This document shows, piece by piece, positions 1 to 9,010 of a DNA stretch of 64,000 nt. This DNA comes from Acidovorax sp. CCYZU-2555 (GTDB lineage: Bacteria > Pseudomonadota > Gammaproteobacteria > Burkholderiales > Burkholderiaceae_C), in contig NZ_JAHCDD010000008.1 in the NCBI RefSeq assembly GCF_018413525.1, forward strand, positions 46,372-110,371, in the 5' to 3' direction. The notes beneath the pieces are model-generated. The model was not told the origin of the DNA and did no database searches. It saw nothing but the letters and a program-made list of their open reading frames with translations. A program made the translations under genes and the position numbers. Position 1 is the stretch's first letter. Every line of letters begins with the position of its first letter.

Positions 1-122
1 CCGGTCATTCTTGGTGGAGCTCCCGGCGGCCCGATTTACCCCATCGCGCCGTTAGACTCGCACCATCGCCCACGGACTCAGTTGGGCATCTCCCCACAGG
101 CTAAACGCTAGAACAACCAGCG

Positions 123-743
123 ATGAAAACTGACTCGCATACCTACGAACCCCGCCACGGGCACGGACTGCCGCATGATCCCTTCAACGCCATCGTCGGC
201 CCGCGACCGATCGGGTGGATTTCGAGCAGGAGCGCGAGCGGACGGGTCAATCTCGCACCCTATAGCTTCTTTAACGCCTTCAACTACGTCCCTCCCATCA
301 TCGGCTTCTCCAGCATCGGTTGGAAGGACACGGTGCGCAATATCCAGGAGACTGGCGAGTTCGCGTGGAATCTGGCCACGCGTGAGCTGGCCGATGCCAT
401 GAACCAGACCTGTGCCGCCGTCCCGCCGGAGGTGGATGAGTTCGAGCTGGCAGGGTTAGACACCGTGGATTCGGAGTTGATACGGGTGCCCAGAGTCGCA
501 CAGAGCCCGGTGACCTTCGAATGCCGATTGACCGACATCCACCAGTTGCGTACCGCCAGCCATGACCCGATTCCGTCCTGGCTCGTGCTGGGGGAGGTGG
601 TAAAGGTCTACATCGATCATCGGCTGCTCAAGGACGGTGTGTTCGACACCGCCAATGCCGGAGTGATTCTGCGCGCGGGGGGGCCAGCAGACTATTTCTC
701 GATCGGCCAAGAGCAGAAGTTCCGCATGTATCGCCCCAAATAG
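123..743 (+). CDS. Flavin reductase-like domain protein (FMN-binding split-barrel)
   Basis: A 206-residue soluble protein of the flavin-reductase-like family, which binds FMN and often supplies reduced flavin to a partner oxygenase. The N-terminal segment around PFNAIVGPRPIGWISS (about residues 20-35), followed by NLAPYSFFNAFNYVPPIIGF, is the typical flavin-binding start of this family. The conserved NI.ETGEFAWNLA stretch and the C-terminal region around YFSIGQEQKFRMYRP also match. There is no signal peptide or membrane segment. No clear ribosome binding site precedes the ATG. It stands alone at the window edge; no oxygenase gene is adjacent, so its partner is unknown. Family assignment is confident, substrate is not. 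Confidence 0.88.
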   Translation: MKTDSHTYEPRHGHGLPHDPFNAIVGPRPIGWISSRSASGRVNLAPYSFFNAFNYVPPIIGFSSIGWKDTVRNIQETGEFAWNLATRELADAMNQTCAAVPPEVDEFELAGLDTVDSELIRVPRVAQSPVTFECRLTDIHQLRTASHDPIPSWLVLGEVVKVYIDHRLLKDGVFDTANAGVILRAGGPADYFSIGQEQKFRMYRPK

Positions 744-1246
744 CAGATGGCATTCGCCAACTCTAGGAAGCCTGCTTGAGTCAAATATCGGTTGCTTGGG
801 AGTCTGCAGCATGACCGACACCGTGATTCAGGACTTCACTACGTCAGGCGGCAACCGCTGCACAGCCGGCATCGCCAATGGCCAGTACGCTTCAGGCTGC
901 CTGCAGCCTTCACAATAGCGATGCAAATGTCTGCTGATGCGCGAAACAGACATTGCGAAGACGCTTGCTTGGAGTTCCGCTGTGCACACCAAAGCGGTCA
1001 CCGGCTTCTGATGAGCCCCGAGTGACAGCTTTGACGTGTGTTGAACCGGTGTGATCGACCGGCTTAAGACATTCGCATCCGCTCAAAGCGCACGCTGAGC
1101 GTCCGGCGCAACCATCTTCATGTGGCTCACGCAGCCTCGCATCATCGTCCTTACCCAAAGATTCAAGACGCCTGCTTTTGCCACTTTAACGGCTTAGATA
1201 GTGGCAATACTTTTTACTTTGGGATGTCTGCCGCCGAGAATTCATC
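744..1246. other. Gene-poor stretch, no supported gene
   Basis: About 500 bases without a gene I can support. Open frames here lack recognisable families. The only candidate is a 35-codon frame at 811-918 (+), beginning MTDTVIQDF and containing two cysteines, with a GGGAG about nine bases upstream. It could be a small peptide gene or chance. Nothing resembling a tRNA, insertion sequence or terminator was seen. Confidence 0.4.
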
Positions 1247-1630
1247 CTAGCGTTCTGGAGAGTAGTAAAGAGTTTCACCACAGCTATTGCAAAAATGCGA
1301 GCGGTGGAAAGTTTGGTTCATAATATTTCGTGTCGAAATATGGCGACCGGAACAATGCCTACAACTGATTCGGCCCTCGGCACGTACATTTTCCGGGAAA
1401 TTTTGCGAGTACCACCGGTAGCCATATTGCTTGAAGTGCTGCCTCATCCGAAGCTTCGCGGCTAAAATTCCGATGGAAATCGATAGAAAAAACGCTAAAA
1501 ATATGACCTGGGGACCAAAAATATAATAACCCAAAATACCAAACCCAATGCATGTGACAAAGGTAATCAGAAATGTTTTATATACAACTGATAAGTAGTT
1601 AGGCCCTGCGAGGATGCTTGTTTCTTTCAT
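1247..1630 (-). CDS. Small membrane protein with C-terminal zinc-ribbon-like cysteines, unknown function
   Basis: I do not recognise this 127-residue protein. The first third holds two hydrophobic segments (about residues 14-34 and 37-57), consistent with a membrane hairpin. The cytoplasmic-looking C-terminal half carries two CxxC pairs, SCRHC and FCNSC, with nearby histidines, the arrangement of a small zinc ribbon. The coding sequence is visibly richer in A and T than its neighbours (codons such as ATA, TTA, AAT), unlike the rest of the window, which suggests horizontal acquisition. It starts at an ATG with no strong ribosome binding site. It has no operon partner. The gene is probably real because its composition, membrane segments and paired cysteines are coherent. 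Confidence 0.6.
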   Translation of the reverse strand: MKETSILAGPNYLSVVYKTFLITFVTCIGFGILGYYIFGPQVIFLAFFLSISIGILAAKLRMRQHFKQYGYRWYSQNFPENVRAEGRISCRHCSGRHISTRNIMNQTFHRSHFCNSCGETLYYSPER

Positions 1631-2314
1631 GTGCGCGCGAAGTTATAGTGTTTCTAAATGCAGCTTGAGCGCGTCACGCAGTCCTTGAGGTCGTTTGGAT
1701 GGCGAAGCCTTCCAACCCGACACATTGACATCAGGGCAACCCAGCGTCCCTCATGCCGGCTTAAGGCTGTCGGGTCTGTGGCTTTGCGTGGCGCGGTTCT
1801 CACCGCGTTTGCCAAGTTACGCTATATCGCTAAATTGTTACACTTAGAACCAATTCGGCGGTTGATTGCTTCGCCGATAGGTATGGACTTGGTCTGGCCT
1901 TCCTTGCCTGAATTTCGTACTACCTTAATAGAAGAGACGCAGGGATGTCTCAATGTGGCCGACAGCTCCGTTTCACTCATGCCCCCAAAAGCTCTCACCG
2001 GCTGATTTCCCATTTACATCGAACGTCCGTTCTAGGGCTTCATGTGATCCTCACACTCCCGGCCAGAAATCAACAGTTGCCACGATGTACCGACTCGCTT
2101 CTTCTGACTGGGAAGCTGACCATCAATGAAACAGCGTGAACGACTGAATTGGGTGCCCAGCCGCCAAACCAGGCCGGTAGCAACCCACCTCCAGCGGCCC
2201 GCTGAGAGGACGCGACAGTCGTCGACAACTCCTGGCCGCATTCTCCCGGACATGCCCTGGGTCTGGTCCACACAAATGCTCCCGGTCGGCCGCAGGCTTC
2301 AAATGCCTTTTACC
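1631..2314. other. Gene-poor stretch, no supported gene
   Basis: Nearly 700 bases in which the open frames on both strands are short, overlap each other and show no family motif or convincing ribosome binding site. Together with the ABC-exporter remnant further on, it looks like a degraded or rearranged accessory segment. I see no insertion-sequence ends, integron attC-like symmetry or RNA gene. Confidence 0.35.
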
Positions 2315-2722
2315 TCACGGCTGGCCGTCGTACGTTTCGTTCACCCCGGCAAGCCCCACCCACGGTCGACGCCGTTTGGTCCAAATTTCCCGCTGCGGTG
2401 TTCCCAATTCGCCCCTTTGCTTCAGTACGCCGGTGCGCAACGAATAGGCCTGCGGATTTTCTGCGGCGCAGGCATAGAGCGGACTGCCGCAGTTTTCACA
2501 GAATGCAAGCAGGCGCTTCGCACCGCTGGCGGCGGTCTTGACGAAGGTGCGAGGCACACCTTTTGTCAATTGAAAACCGGCCGCGGGCGCAGAGATATTG
2601 GCGCGAAAAGCAGAGCCTGAGTGCGTTTGGCAGTCGAGGCAATGACAGATAGTCACGCTGCCTGGTTGAACTTGCGCCTCGAATTCAATGGCGCCGCATT
2701 GGCATTGGCCTTCTACTTTCAT
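2315..2722 (-). CDS. GFA-family (CENP-V/GFA domain) protein
   Basis: A 135-residue member of the GFA family (glutathione-dependent formaldehyde-activating enzyme, Mss4-like fold), which binds zinc through cysteines. The expected motifs are present in order: CQCG near residue 7, CHCLDCQ near residue 27, then FCENCGSPLY in the second half. The ATG at 2722 is preferred over the longer in-frame extension because GAGGAA lies just upstream and the family begins directly with the first cysteine motif. Most members of this family have no proven activity on formaldehyde adducts, so the name indicates fold rather than reaction. It is isolated on the minus strand next to the ABC remnant. Confidence 0.88.
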   Translation of the reverse strand: MKVEGQCQCGAIEFEAQVQPGSVTICHCLDCQTHSGSAFRANISAPAAGFQLTKGVPRTFVKTAASGAKRLLAFCENCGSPLYACAAENPQAYSLRTGVLKQRGELGTPQREIWTKRRRPWVGLAGVNETYDGQP

Positions 2723-2874
2723 TTTGTTCCTCAGTTGGGAGGGTCCAGCCCCATGGCCGCTCCTGGCAGATAGTACCAACCCAACGATTCTTTACCTGCA
2801 GCGACATTTCCGGCGCCGACAGGCCCAGGTGTACGAGCACGGGACCGCGCAGCGCCCCATCGATACGCATGCCA

Positions 2875-3129
2875 TCACGGAACCCCCATGGTCCACAACC
2901 GCGCCTCCATCTGTCGCTCCCACAGGCGCGCATACAGGCCTGAGCGAAGCAGCAGCTGGTCATGCGTTCCCTGTTCGACCAGACGCCCCTGGTCCAGCAC
3001 CAGGATCTGGTCGGCATGGCGCACGCTGTGCAGACGGTGGGCGATGGCCACGACCGTGCGCCCGCGCGTGAGCGCGCCAGCCAAGCTGGCCAGGCCGGTC
3101 CGCGCATCGCGAAGTCTCCCTCGAATCAT
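2875..3129 (-). pseudogene. 3' remnant of an ABC exporter (ATP-binding domain C-terminus)
   Basis: The frame encodes only the last part of an ABC-exporter nucleotide-binding domain: [11 protein letters not shown] (H-loop region), then [19 protein letters not shown] and the usual tail LYARLWERQ. Walker A, the signature motif and Walker B, and all transmembrane segments, are absent. Upstream of about position 3110 the similarity stops, and a different gene context (the aldehyde dehydrogenase operon on the other strand) begins within 200 bases. It reads as the 3' end of a once-complete exporter half-transporter that lost its 5' part in a deletion or rearrangement. It cannot function as an ATPase. 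Confidence 0.75.
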
Positions 3130-3304
3130 CCATCAAATACCATCCGCGCAAATTTCCCCGTAAGCATTGGGTATGACTTGCTTGAACGCATGAGGCATGC
3201 GCTGAGCGAATACCTGCAACCCGTTTAGGAAGGGTCGACTCCCTTCCTTGCTCCATAAACTGGTCGCTCGCATTCCTTCACCGCCCCTGCATTCGAGGAG
3301 ACAT

Positions 3305-4702
3305 ATGACCGCATCGATTCCCGTGCGCAATCCGCGCACCGGCCAATACGACTTCCAACTGGTCAGCACCGAACCGACGGCCCTGCCGGCCCTGGCCCAA
3401 GAGCTGCGGGCCAACCAATCCCATTGGGAAAGCCTGGGGCTGGAGGGACGCCTGGAGGTGCTCGACGCCTGGCGCAAGGTCTACCTGGAGTCGTATGACG
3501 AAATCCTGGCCGCGCTGGTGGCCGACACCGGGCGCCTGGGCGAGTCGCAACGCGAGATGCAGCGCCTGCCTTCGAGCATAGACAAGCTGGCCATCATGGC
3601 GCGTGAAGCGTTCAAGGAGCGCTCGCTGCACTTGCGCTCCATGCAGTCGGTGCAAGTCAGCGGCGGCTTCAGCCCGTTCCAGCTGGTGGGCGTGATCAGC
3701 CCGTGGAATTTTCCGCTGTCGAGCTCGCTGCTCGACACCATCCCCGCGCTGATCGCGGGCTGCACGGCCATCGTCAAGCCCAGCGAGATCACGCCGCGCT
3801 TTGTCGAGCCGCTGGTCAGGACCCTGCAGAAGGTGCCCGAAATGCATGCCGTTCTCCGCTATGTGCAGGGCGACCAGCACATTGGCGCGGCGCTGATCAC
3901 CCAGGTCGATGCGGTGTGCTTCACCGGCAGCGTGCCCACGGGCCAGAAGGTCGCCGAGGCCGCGGGCCGCGCCTTCATTCCCGCCTTCCTGGAGCTGGGC
4001 GGCAAGGACCCGGCGATCGTCACCGCGAGCGCCGACATCGACAAGGCCGCGGCCGCCCTGCTCGCGGGCGCCACGGCCAATGCCGGCCAGGTCTGCGTCT
4101 CGATCGAGCGCATCTACGTGGCCAAGCCCATCCTGGACGCGTTCGTCCAGCGCCTGGTGGAAAAGGCCGGCGCGCTGAAGATCGCCCACCCCACGGTCAA
4201 CGACGGCACGCTGGGCCCCATCATCCTGGAGCGCCAGGCGCACGGCATCAACCGCCACCTCGAAGACGCGCAGAGCAAGGGCGCGAAGATCGAATGCGGC
4301 GGCATGGTGACGCAGCGCGACGGCGGCTGGTATGCGCCGGCCACGGTGGTCACCGGCGTGGACCACAGCATGGCGCTGATGACCGAGGAAACCTTCGGTC
4401 CGATCATGCCTGTCATGCCCTACGACACCGTCGACGAGGCGGTCGCGCTGGCCAACGACAGCATCTACGGCCTGAGCGGCGCGGTGTTCGCCGGCTCGGC
4501 CGACGAAGCCATGGCGATCGCCCGCCGCATGCAGGTGGGCGCCGTGAGCATCAACAGCACGGGCCTGGGCACGGCGGCCATCGGTGAAGGCGACGTGCAT
4601 GAGAAGAACGCGTTCAAGCGCTCGGGCCTCGCGGGATCGCGCCTGGGCTACGACTCCATCACCCGCTTCATGCGCAAGAAGGCCTACCTGGTGCAGCACT
4701 GA
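3305..4702 (+). CDS. Aldehyde dehydrogenase family protein (NAD(P)-dependent)
   Basis: A 465-residue soluble aldehyde dehydrogenase, oxidising an aldehyde to the acid. Key motifs: SPWNFPLSSSLLDTIPAL at the cofactor fold entrance, IVKPSE, FTGSVPTGQ, the general-base glutamate in LELGGKDP (Glu230) and the nucleophile in NAGQVCVS (Cys264), then EETFGPIMPV. The ATG at 3305 follows GAGGAG and removes a spurious 19-residue extension. Length is slightly short of the common 475-500 residues, as in coniferyl-aldehyde-like dehydrogenases. It is the first gene of a tight operon with an SDR dehydrogenase (51-base gap) and a Bug receptor, so it probably acts in catabolism of an imported carboxylate or alcohol. 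The substrate is not predictable. Confidence 0.93.
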   Translation: MTASIPVRNPRTGQYDFQLVSTEPTALPALAQELRANQSHWESLGLEGRLEVLDAWRKVYLESYDEILAALVADTGRLGESQREMQRLPSSIDKLAIMAREAFKERSLHLRSMQSVQVSGGFSPFQLVGVISPWNFPLSSSLLDTIPALIAGCTAIVKPSEITPRFVEPLVRTLQKVPEMHAVLRYVQGDQHIGAALITQVDAVCFTGSVPTGQKVAEAAGRAFIPAFLELGGKDPAIVTASADIDKAAAALLAGATANAGQVCVSIERIYVAKPILDAFVQRLVEKAGALKIAHPTVNDGTLGPIILERQAHGINRHLEDAQSKGAKIECGGMVTQRDGGWYAPATVVTGVDHSMALMTEETFGPIMPVMPYDTVDEAVALANDSIYGLSGAVFAGSADEAMAIARRMQVGAVSINSTGLGTAAIGEGDVHEKNAFKRSGLAGSRLGYDSITRFMRKKAYLVQH

Positions 4703-4753
4703 GCACGCCTCCGCCCTTCCCCACCTCGCAACTCCAGCCCAGAGACATCCAAC

Positions 4754-5515
4754 ATGCTTGATTTCAACGACAAAGTGGTATTCATCACGGGCGCCAGCGG
4801 CGGCCTGGGCAGCCAGATGGCGCGCGATTTCGCGCGCGCCGGCGCCACCATCATTGCGCACGACTTCGGCCTGGCGAGCGCCGCCGCAGCGCTGATGAAA
4901 GAGCTCGCGGCCACGGGCGGCAAGCACCTGCTGGTCGAAGGCGATCTGACCGACCCGGTCAAGGTCAAGGCCATTGCCCAGCAGATAGGCGCGCACTTCG
5001 CGCATCTGGACGTGCTGGTGAACAACGCCGGCGCCTCGCCCGACAAGACGCCGTTTCCCGAGGTGGCCGCCGATTTATGGGACAAGGTGATCGCCATCAA
5101 TCTGCGCTCGGTGTTCCTGGTGACGCAGGCCTGCCTGCCGCTGCTCGAACGCTCGGCCAAGGGCCGCATCATCAACATCAGCTCGACCGCCGCGCGCAAT
5201 GGCGGCGCGCCCGGCGGCCATGCGTATGCGAGCTCCAAGGGCGCGGTGTCGTCGCTGACCAAATCGATGGCCAAGGACTTCTGCGCGAAGAACATCCTGG
5301 TGAACGCGATCGCGCCCGGACTGATCGACACGCCGTTCTACGGCGACGTGAAAGTCGCCGAGAAATATGCCGAGCGCCTCAAGTCCATTCCGCTGCGCCG
5401 CGCCGGCATGCCCAGCGACATCTCGGGCCCGGTGCTGTTCCTGGCCTCGCCGCTGGCCGACTACATCACCGGCGAAGTGATAGAGGCCAGCGGCGGCCTG
5501 TCGATGATGGCCTGA
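4754..5515 (+). CDS. SDR family NAD(P)-dependent oxidoreductase
   Basis: A 253-residue classical short-chain dehydrogenase/reductase. It has the cofactor motif TGASGGLG (residues 12-19), NNAG near residue 90, the catalytic Ser144 in NISST, and the Tyr158-xxx-Lys162 pair in YASSK. The PGLIDTPF segment and the C-terminal EASGGLSMMA are typical of FabG-like members. It lies 51 bases after the aldehyde dehydrogenase and 28 bases before the Bug receptor, so the three are very likely co-transcribed. An alcohol dehydrogenase followed by an aldehyde dehydrogenase would convert an alcohol through the aldehyde to an acid; this is inference from order. The annotation as FabG itself is not warranted, as no fatty acid genes are near. 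Confidence 0.93.
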   Translation: MLDFNDKVVFITGASGGLGSQMARDFARAGATIIAHDFGLASAAAALMKELAATGGKHLLVEGDLTDPVKVKAIAQQIGAHFAHLDVLVNNAGASPDKTPFPEVAADLWDKVIAINLRSVFLVTQACLPLLERSAKGRIINISSTAARNGGAPGGHAYASSKGAVSSLTKSMAKDFCAKNILVNAIAPGLIDTPFYGDVKVAEKYAERLKSIPLRRAGMPSDISGPVLFLASPLADYITGEVIEASGGLSMMA

Positions 5516-5543
5516 CGCTGTCTGGAAAAAACAAGGAGACAAC

Positions 5544-6521
5544 ATGCACAGCAGAAGAAGTTTCGTCGCCCGTTCCGGTCTGGCGCTGGCCGCCGGCCTG
5601 CTGCCGGTGAAGCACGCGCTCGCGGCGCTGAAAGGCAGCGAGCCCATCCGTCTGGTCGTGCCGTTCGCCGCCGGTGGCTCGTCGGACACGGTCTCGCGCA
5701 CGCTGGGCGTCAAGATTGCCGACCTCATAGGCGCGCCGGTGGTCGTGGAGAACAAGCCGGGCGGCGGCGGCGTGATCGGTGCGATGACCACGCTGGCGGC
5801 CAAGCCCGACGGCCGCACCCTGTTCGTTGCCTCCAACGGCGCGATGGTCATCAACCCGGCGATCCGCAACGACCTCAAATACAACCCGGACAAGGACTTC
5901 AAGCTCGTGGCCAGCATGGTGCGCGCGCCGATCTGGCTCTGGGTGCGCGCCGATCTGCCGGTGAAGAACGTCGCCGATTTCCTGCGTCTGGCCCGGCAGC
6001 GCTCGCTGTCCGCGGGCTCGGCCGGCAACGGCAACATCACCCACCTGGCGATGGCCAACGTGGCCCACATTGCGGGACTGCAGCTCAACCATATTCCGTT
6101 CAGCGGCGACACGCCCGCGCTCACCGCGCTGGGCAGCGGCACGCTGGATGTGAGCTTCAACGCGCTGATCGCCGCCCTGCCCATGTACCAGGCGGGCCGC
6201 ATCCGGCCGCTCGCCGTGCTCGACAACCAACGCGACCCGGCCCTGCCCGACGTGCCGACACTGGCCGAATCAGGCCTGGCCGGCACCTCGGCTGCCGCCT
6301 GGTTCGGCCTGGCCGCGCCCGCGGCCACGCCCGACGAAGCGGTGCGCGAGATCAACAAGTCGGTGAACGAAGCCCTGGCCATGGCCGATGTGCGCGAGCG
6401 GCACAAGGGCCTGGGATTCACCGCCCTGCCGGGCTCGGTCGCCGATTTCCAGCAAATGTACGACAGCGAGGTCGCCGTCTGGCGTCCGCTGGTCAAGAAG
6501 CTGGGGCTCAAGCCGGATTGA
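5544..6521 (+). CDS. Bug-family tripartite tricarboxylate receptor, Tat-type signal
   Basis: A 325-residue periplasmic substrate-binding protein of the Bug/TctC family. The N-terminus has SRRSFVAR followed by a mildly hydrophobic stretch ending in ALA, which looks like a twin-arginine signal. The mature protein opens with the family motif IRLVVPFAAGGSSDTVSR and then VVVENKPGGGGVIGA, the loop that cradles the ligand carboxylate. ATG follows AAGGAG. Bug proteins deliver organic acids to a TctAB membrane pair or act as sensors; no tctAB is present anywhere in the window. It is the last gene of the aldehyde dehydrogenase/SDR operon, suggesting that the ligand is related to the substrate of those enzymes. 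Confidence 0.93.
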   Translation: MHSRRSFVARSGLALAAGLLPVKHALAALKGSEPIRLVVPFAAGGSSDTVSRTLGVKIADLIGAPVVVENKPGGGGVIGAMTTLAAKPDGRTLFVASNGAMVINPAIRNDLKYNPDKDFKLVASMVRAPIWLWVRADLPVKNVADFLRLARQRSLSAGSAGNGNITHLAMANVAHIAGLQLNHIPFSGDTPALTALGSGTLDVSFNALIAALPMYQAGRIRPLAVLDNQRDPALPDVPTLAESGLAGTSAAAWFGLAAPAATPDEAVREINKSVNEALAMADVRERHKGLGFTALPGSVADFQQMYDSEVAVWRPLVKKLGLKPD

Positions 6522-6622
6522 GCCGAGAGGCCCAACGCCGGCAAAAACGCGCAAACGGCTGCGACATCCCGCCCACCCGAGATAACCTGCGTCGGCACAC
6601 ATCGCGCAGCGTGGGCGTGCAG

Positions 6623-7981
6623 TCAGTCCAGCGGCAGGGTGACGGTGGCGCGCAAGCCGGGCTGGGCATTGCCCAGCACCAAGCTACCGCCATGCGCCTG
6701 GGCCACCAGGCGGCACAGATACAGGCCCAGTCCCACGCCGCCGGTGCTGCGCTGGCGGGCGGCATCCGCGCGGTAGAAAGGATCGGCCAGGCGCTCCATC
6801 TGGTTTTCGGGCACGCCTGCGCCAAAGTCACGCACCGCGATCTCCAGCCCCGCTGATGTCCGCAGCAAGCGCAGTTGAACGCCCTGTTTGTCGCGCCCGC
6901 CATAGCGCAAGGCGTTGTCCAGCAGGTTGCGCATCAGCAGCCGCAAGCGCGCCGCGTCGATCAGCACCGGCGGCAGGGCCGCGTCGACTTGCAGGTCGAT
7001 GTCAGGGTGGTCGGGATGGCTGGCGTTCATCTCCTGGGCCACGGCGCGGGCCAAAGCGCCGATGTCGGTCGGTTCTTTGTGCAACGCGGTGTGGCGCCCT
7101 GCCAGGCGCTCGCTTTCCAGCAGATCAGAGATGAGACGCGCCATTTCTCCCAGATCACGCAGCAAGGCGTCGCGCTGGGGCTGCAGCTCGGACGTCGCCG
7201 GCAGCAACTCGGTATGCAGGCGCGCCCGAGTCAAGGGGCTGCGCAACTCGTGGCTGATGGCCAGCAACAGCGCACGCTTGGCCTCCAGCATCTGGTGAAT
7301 GTCCTGCCCCATGGTGTTGATCGTGGCGGCCAACTGGCCCAGCTCGTCGGGCCGCTGCGCATGGCGCACCGGAATGGCCGCGCCGAAATCGCCCGCACCA
7401 AAGCGCAGGGCGCCCTGGCGGATATCGTCCAGCGGGCGCAGCAGGCGGCGCACGTAGGCATACGCCAGCGCGGTCAGGAAAAGCAGCCCGCCCAGGGTGA
7501 ACCACACGGCGCGCGAACGCTGGGCCGCGTCCATCACCGCGCGGTTCAAGGCAAATTCGATCGTATGCCCGTCGGCCATCTGCTTGCGCAGCAACTCGCC
7601 GTGGTCATCGCCCCATGGGCCGCGCCCGCCGCGCCAGCGCGCCACCTCGCCGTCCGCAGGGTGCGATGTCCATTGAACCTGCGGTCCTTCGATGCGCAGC
7701 ATGATGGGCAAGCGCTGCACAATGGCCTGCGCTCGCTCCACGCTCGGTGGACTGCCGATCTCGCTCGCCAGCCTATCCACGTAGTCTGCGAGCAAGGGCC
7801 GCGCGGCGTCACGCCAGCCTACCGAAAAGGCACTTTTCACGCCGCCCATGAATGTGACCGTCATCGCCAGCGCCAGCAACATGAACAGCAGCACCAGCCG
7901 CAGATGGATGGATCGCCGCACCGCCCGGCGCGCGCGGCTATGCCAGGGCCCCGAGGAGGGTGGGCGGCATGCGCGGCTCAA
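6623..7981 (-). CDS. Sensor histidine kinase (HAMP, HisKA, HATPase_c)
   Basis: Membrane histidine kinase partner of the response regulator just upstream. In order: a first membrane helix (LRLVLLFMLLALAMTVTF), a periplasmic sensor segment of about 130 residues, a second helix (FTLGGLLFLTALAYAYV), a HAMP linker, the phosphoacceptor His in AISHELRSPLTRARL, the N box NLLDNALRYG, and ATP-lid motifs DFGAGVP and GGVGLGLYL. The start is uncertain. I chose TTG at 7981 because it overlaps the regulator stop (TTGA) and has GGAG six bases upstream; GTG at 7921 is the alternative. Organisation and motifs resemble CpxA/RstB-type kinases. Confidence 0.9.
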   Translation of the reverse strand: MSRACRPPSSGPWHSRARRAVRRSIHLRLVLLFMLLALAMTVTFMGGVKSAFSVGWRDAARPLLADYVDRLASEIGSPPSVERAQAIVQRLPIMLRIEGPQVQWTSHPADGEVARWRGGRGPWGDDHGELLRKQMADGHTIEFALNRAVMDAAQRSRAVWFTLGGLLFLTALAYAYVRRLLRPLDDIRQGALRFGAGDFGAAIPVRHAQRPDELGQLAATINTMGQDIHQMLEAKRALLLAISHELRSPLTRARLHTELLPATSELQPQRDALLRDLGEMARLISDLLESERLAGRHTALHKEPTDIGALARAVAQEMNASHPDHPDIDLQVDAALPPVLIDAARLRLLMRNLLDNALRYGGRDKQGVQLRLLRTSAGLEIAVRDFGAGVPENQMERLADPFYRADAARQRSTGGVGLGLYLCRLVAQAHGGSLVLGNAQPGLRATVTLPLD

Positions 7982-8670
7982 GCGACGCTCCGCCGCAGAG
8001 CCAGCGAGTATCCCGCATTGCGCAGCGTCTTGATGCATTCCAGCGGCTCGAGCTTTTTGCGCAAGCGGCTCACCACGATGTCGACCGCGCGGGTGTACAG
8101 ATCGGCCTCGCGCCCACGCAGGTGGTTTAGGATGTCGTCACGGCTGAATACGCGGCCGGGCTCACGCGCGAGCAGCAGCAGCAACTCGAACTCGGTGCCG
8201 GTCAGTTCCAGCGCCATGCCCTGACGCAGCACGCTGCGGCGCACCGAATCGATCAGCAGCCCTTCGAAGCACAGCGACGCCGCATCGGCCACCGCCGCGC
8301 CCGACGCCGGGCGGCGACGGCGCAGCACGGTCTGCATGCGTGCGACCAGCTCGCGCGGCTCGAAGGGTTTGGGCAGATAGTCATCCGCGCCCAGTTCCAG
8401 CCCCACCACACGGTCCATCACGTCTCCGCGCGCCGTGAGCATGATGATGGGCAGATCGCTCTCGCGCCGGATGGTGCGGCACAACTCGAAGCCATCCATC
8501 TCGGGCAGCATCACATCCAGGATCGCGGCGTCGAATCCGCCCGCCCGCAGCAGCGCCAGACCGTCGCTGGGGCGCAGCGCCTGCAACAATTCAAATTCAA
8601 AGCGCAGGAAGTAGGTGGCCAGTGGTGGACCCAGTTGGTCGTCGTCATCGATGAGCAGAATGCGTTGCAT
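7978..8670 (-). CDS. OmpR/PhoB-family response regulator
   Basis: A 230-residue response regulator. The receiver domain has the acidic cluster LIDDDD at residues 6-11, the phosphoacceptor Asp52 in AILDVMLPEMDG, the switch threonine in IMLTARG and Lys in YLPKPFEP. The C-terminal winged helix shows GTEFELLLLLAREPG and the recognition part YTRAVDIVVSRLRKKL. Its stop overlaps the proposed TTG start of the sensor kinase, so the two are translationally coupled. It lies 10 bases after a small ORF and downstream of a Spy/CpxP-like lipoprotein gene, the arrangement of a Cpx-type envelope stress system in which the periplasmic protein restrains the kinase. Target genes are unknown. Confidence 0.95.
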   Translation of the reverse strand: MQRILLIDDDDQLGPPLATYFLRFEFELLQALRPSDGLALLRAGGFDAAILDVMLPEMDGFELCRTIRRESDLPIIMLTARGDVMDRVVGLELGADDYLPKPFEPRELVARMQTVLRRRRPASGAAVADAASLCFEGLLIDSVRRSVLRQGMALELTGTEFELLLLLAREPGRVFSRDDILNHLRGREADLYTRAVDIVVSRLRKKLEPLECIKTLRNAGYSLALRRSVA

Positions 8671-8680
8671 GTCCCGATTC

Positions 8681-9010
8681 TCACCGCATCCTGGCCCGCT
8701 GTTCATGGCGCAGGATGAGGCGGCGTACACGGCGCTTGCCTTCCAAGGCCAGGCCGTCGAAGCGGTCGGCAGCGGCCATGACCTCGGGCAGCGCCAGCGC
8801 TGCGCTGGCAGGCCGGCCCGCCAGCAAGCGCAGGGCGTGGTCCCTATCGAACAGCGATCCCCAGACGAGAGACATCCATTCCTCGTGCGGTGTTTCGACA
8901 CCGGCCACCAGCCATGCGCCATGGGCCCGGGCACTGCGCGCCAGCTCGCGCGTCGCGGCCCAGGCATGCGAAGGCGGCTTGAGGGGCTCAGCCACGCTGG
9001 AACCACCCAT
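8681..9010 (-). CDS. Hypothetical protein in two-component operon
   Basis: A 109-residue protein with no family I recognise. It has no signal peptide or membrane segment; the N-terminal half is rich in Ala and Trp (HAWAATRELARSARAHGAWLVAG), and the C-terminus is strongly basic (KRRVRRLILRHEQRARMR). Its ATG overlaps the end of the upstream lipoprotein gene by 23 bases, and its stop sits 10 bases before the regulator ATG, so it fits exactly into the operon. That placement, rather than sequence similarity, is the reason to believe it is real. It could be a cytoplasmic modulator of the two-component pair, but nothing shows that. Confidence 0.6.
   Translation of the reverse strand: MGGSSVAEPLKPPSHAWAATRELARSARAHGAWLVAGVETPHEEWMSLVWGSLFDRDHALRLLAGRPASAALALPEVMAAADRFDGLALEGKRRVRRLILRHEQRARMR

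Noticed and set aside
2126..2620. Plus-strand frame of 164 codons over the GFA gene
   Set aside because: Covers the GFA family gene on the opposite strand, which has all cysteine motifs; this frame has no known domain.
2875..3129. Functional small ABC ATPase
   Set aside because: Lacks Walker A, signature and Walker B, so it is only a 3' remnant.
3278..5005. Long minus-strand open frame (575 codons) opposite the aldehyde dehydrogenase and SDR genes
   Set aside because: It is antisense to two well-supported genes, has Arg/His/Ala/Gly-rich composition typical of reverse frames in GC-rich DNA and shows no family motif.
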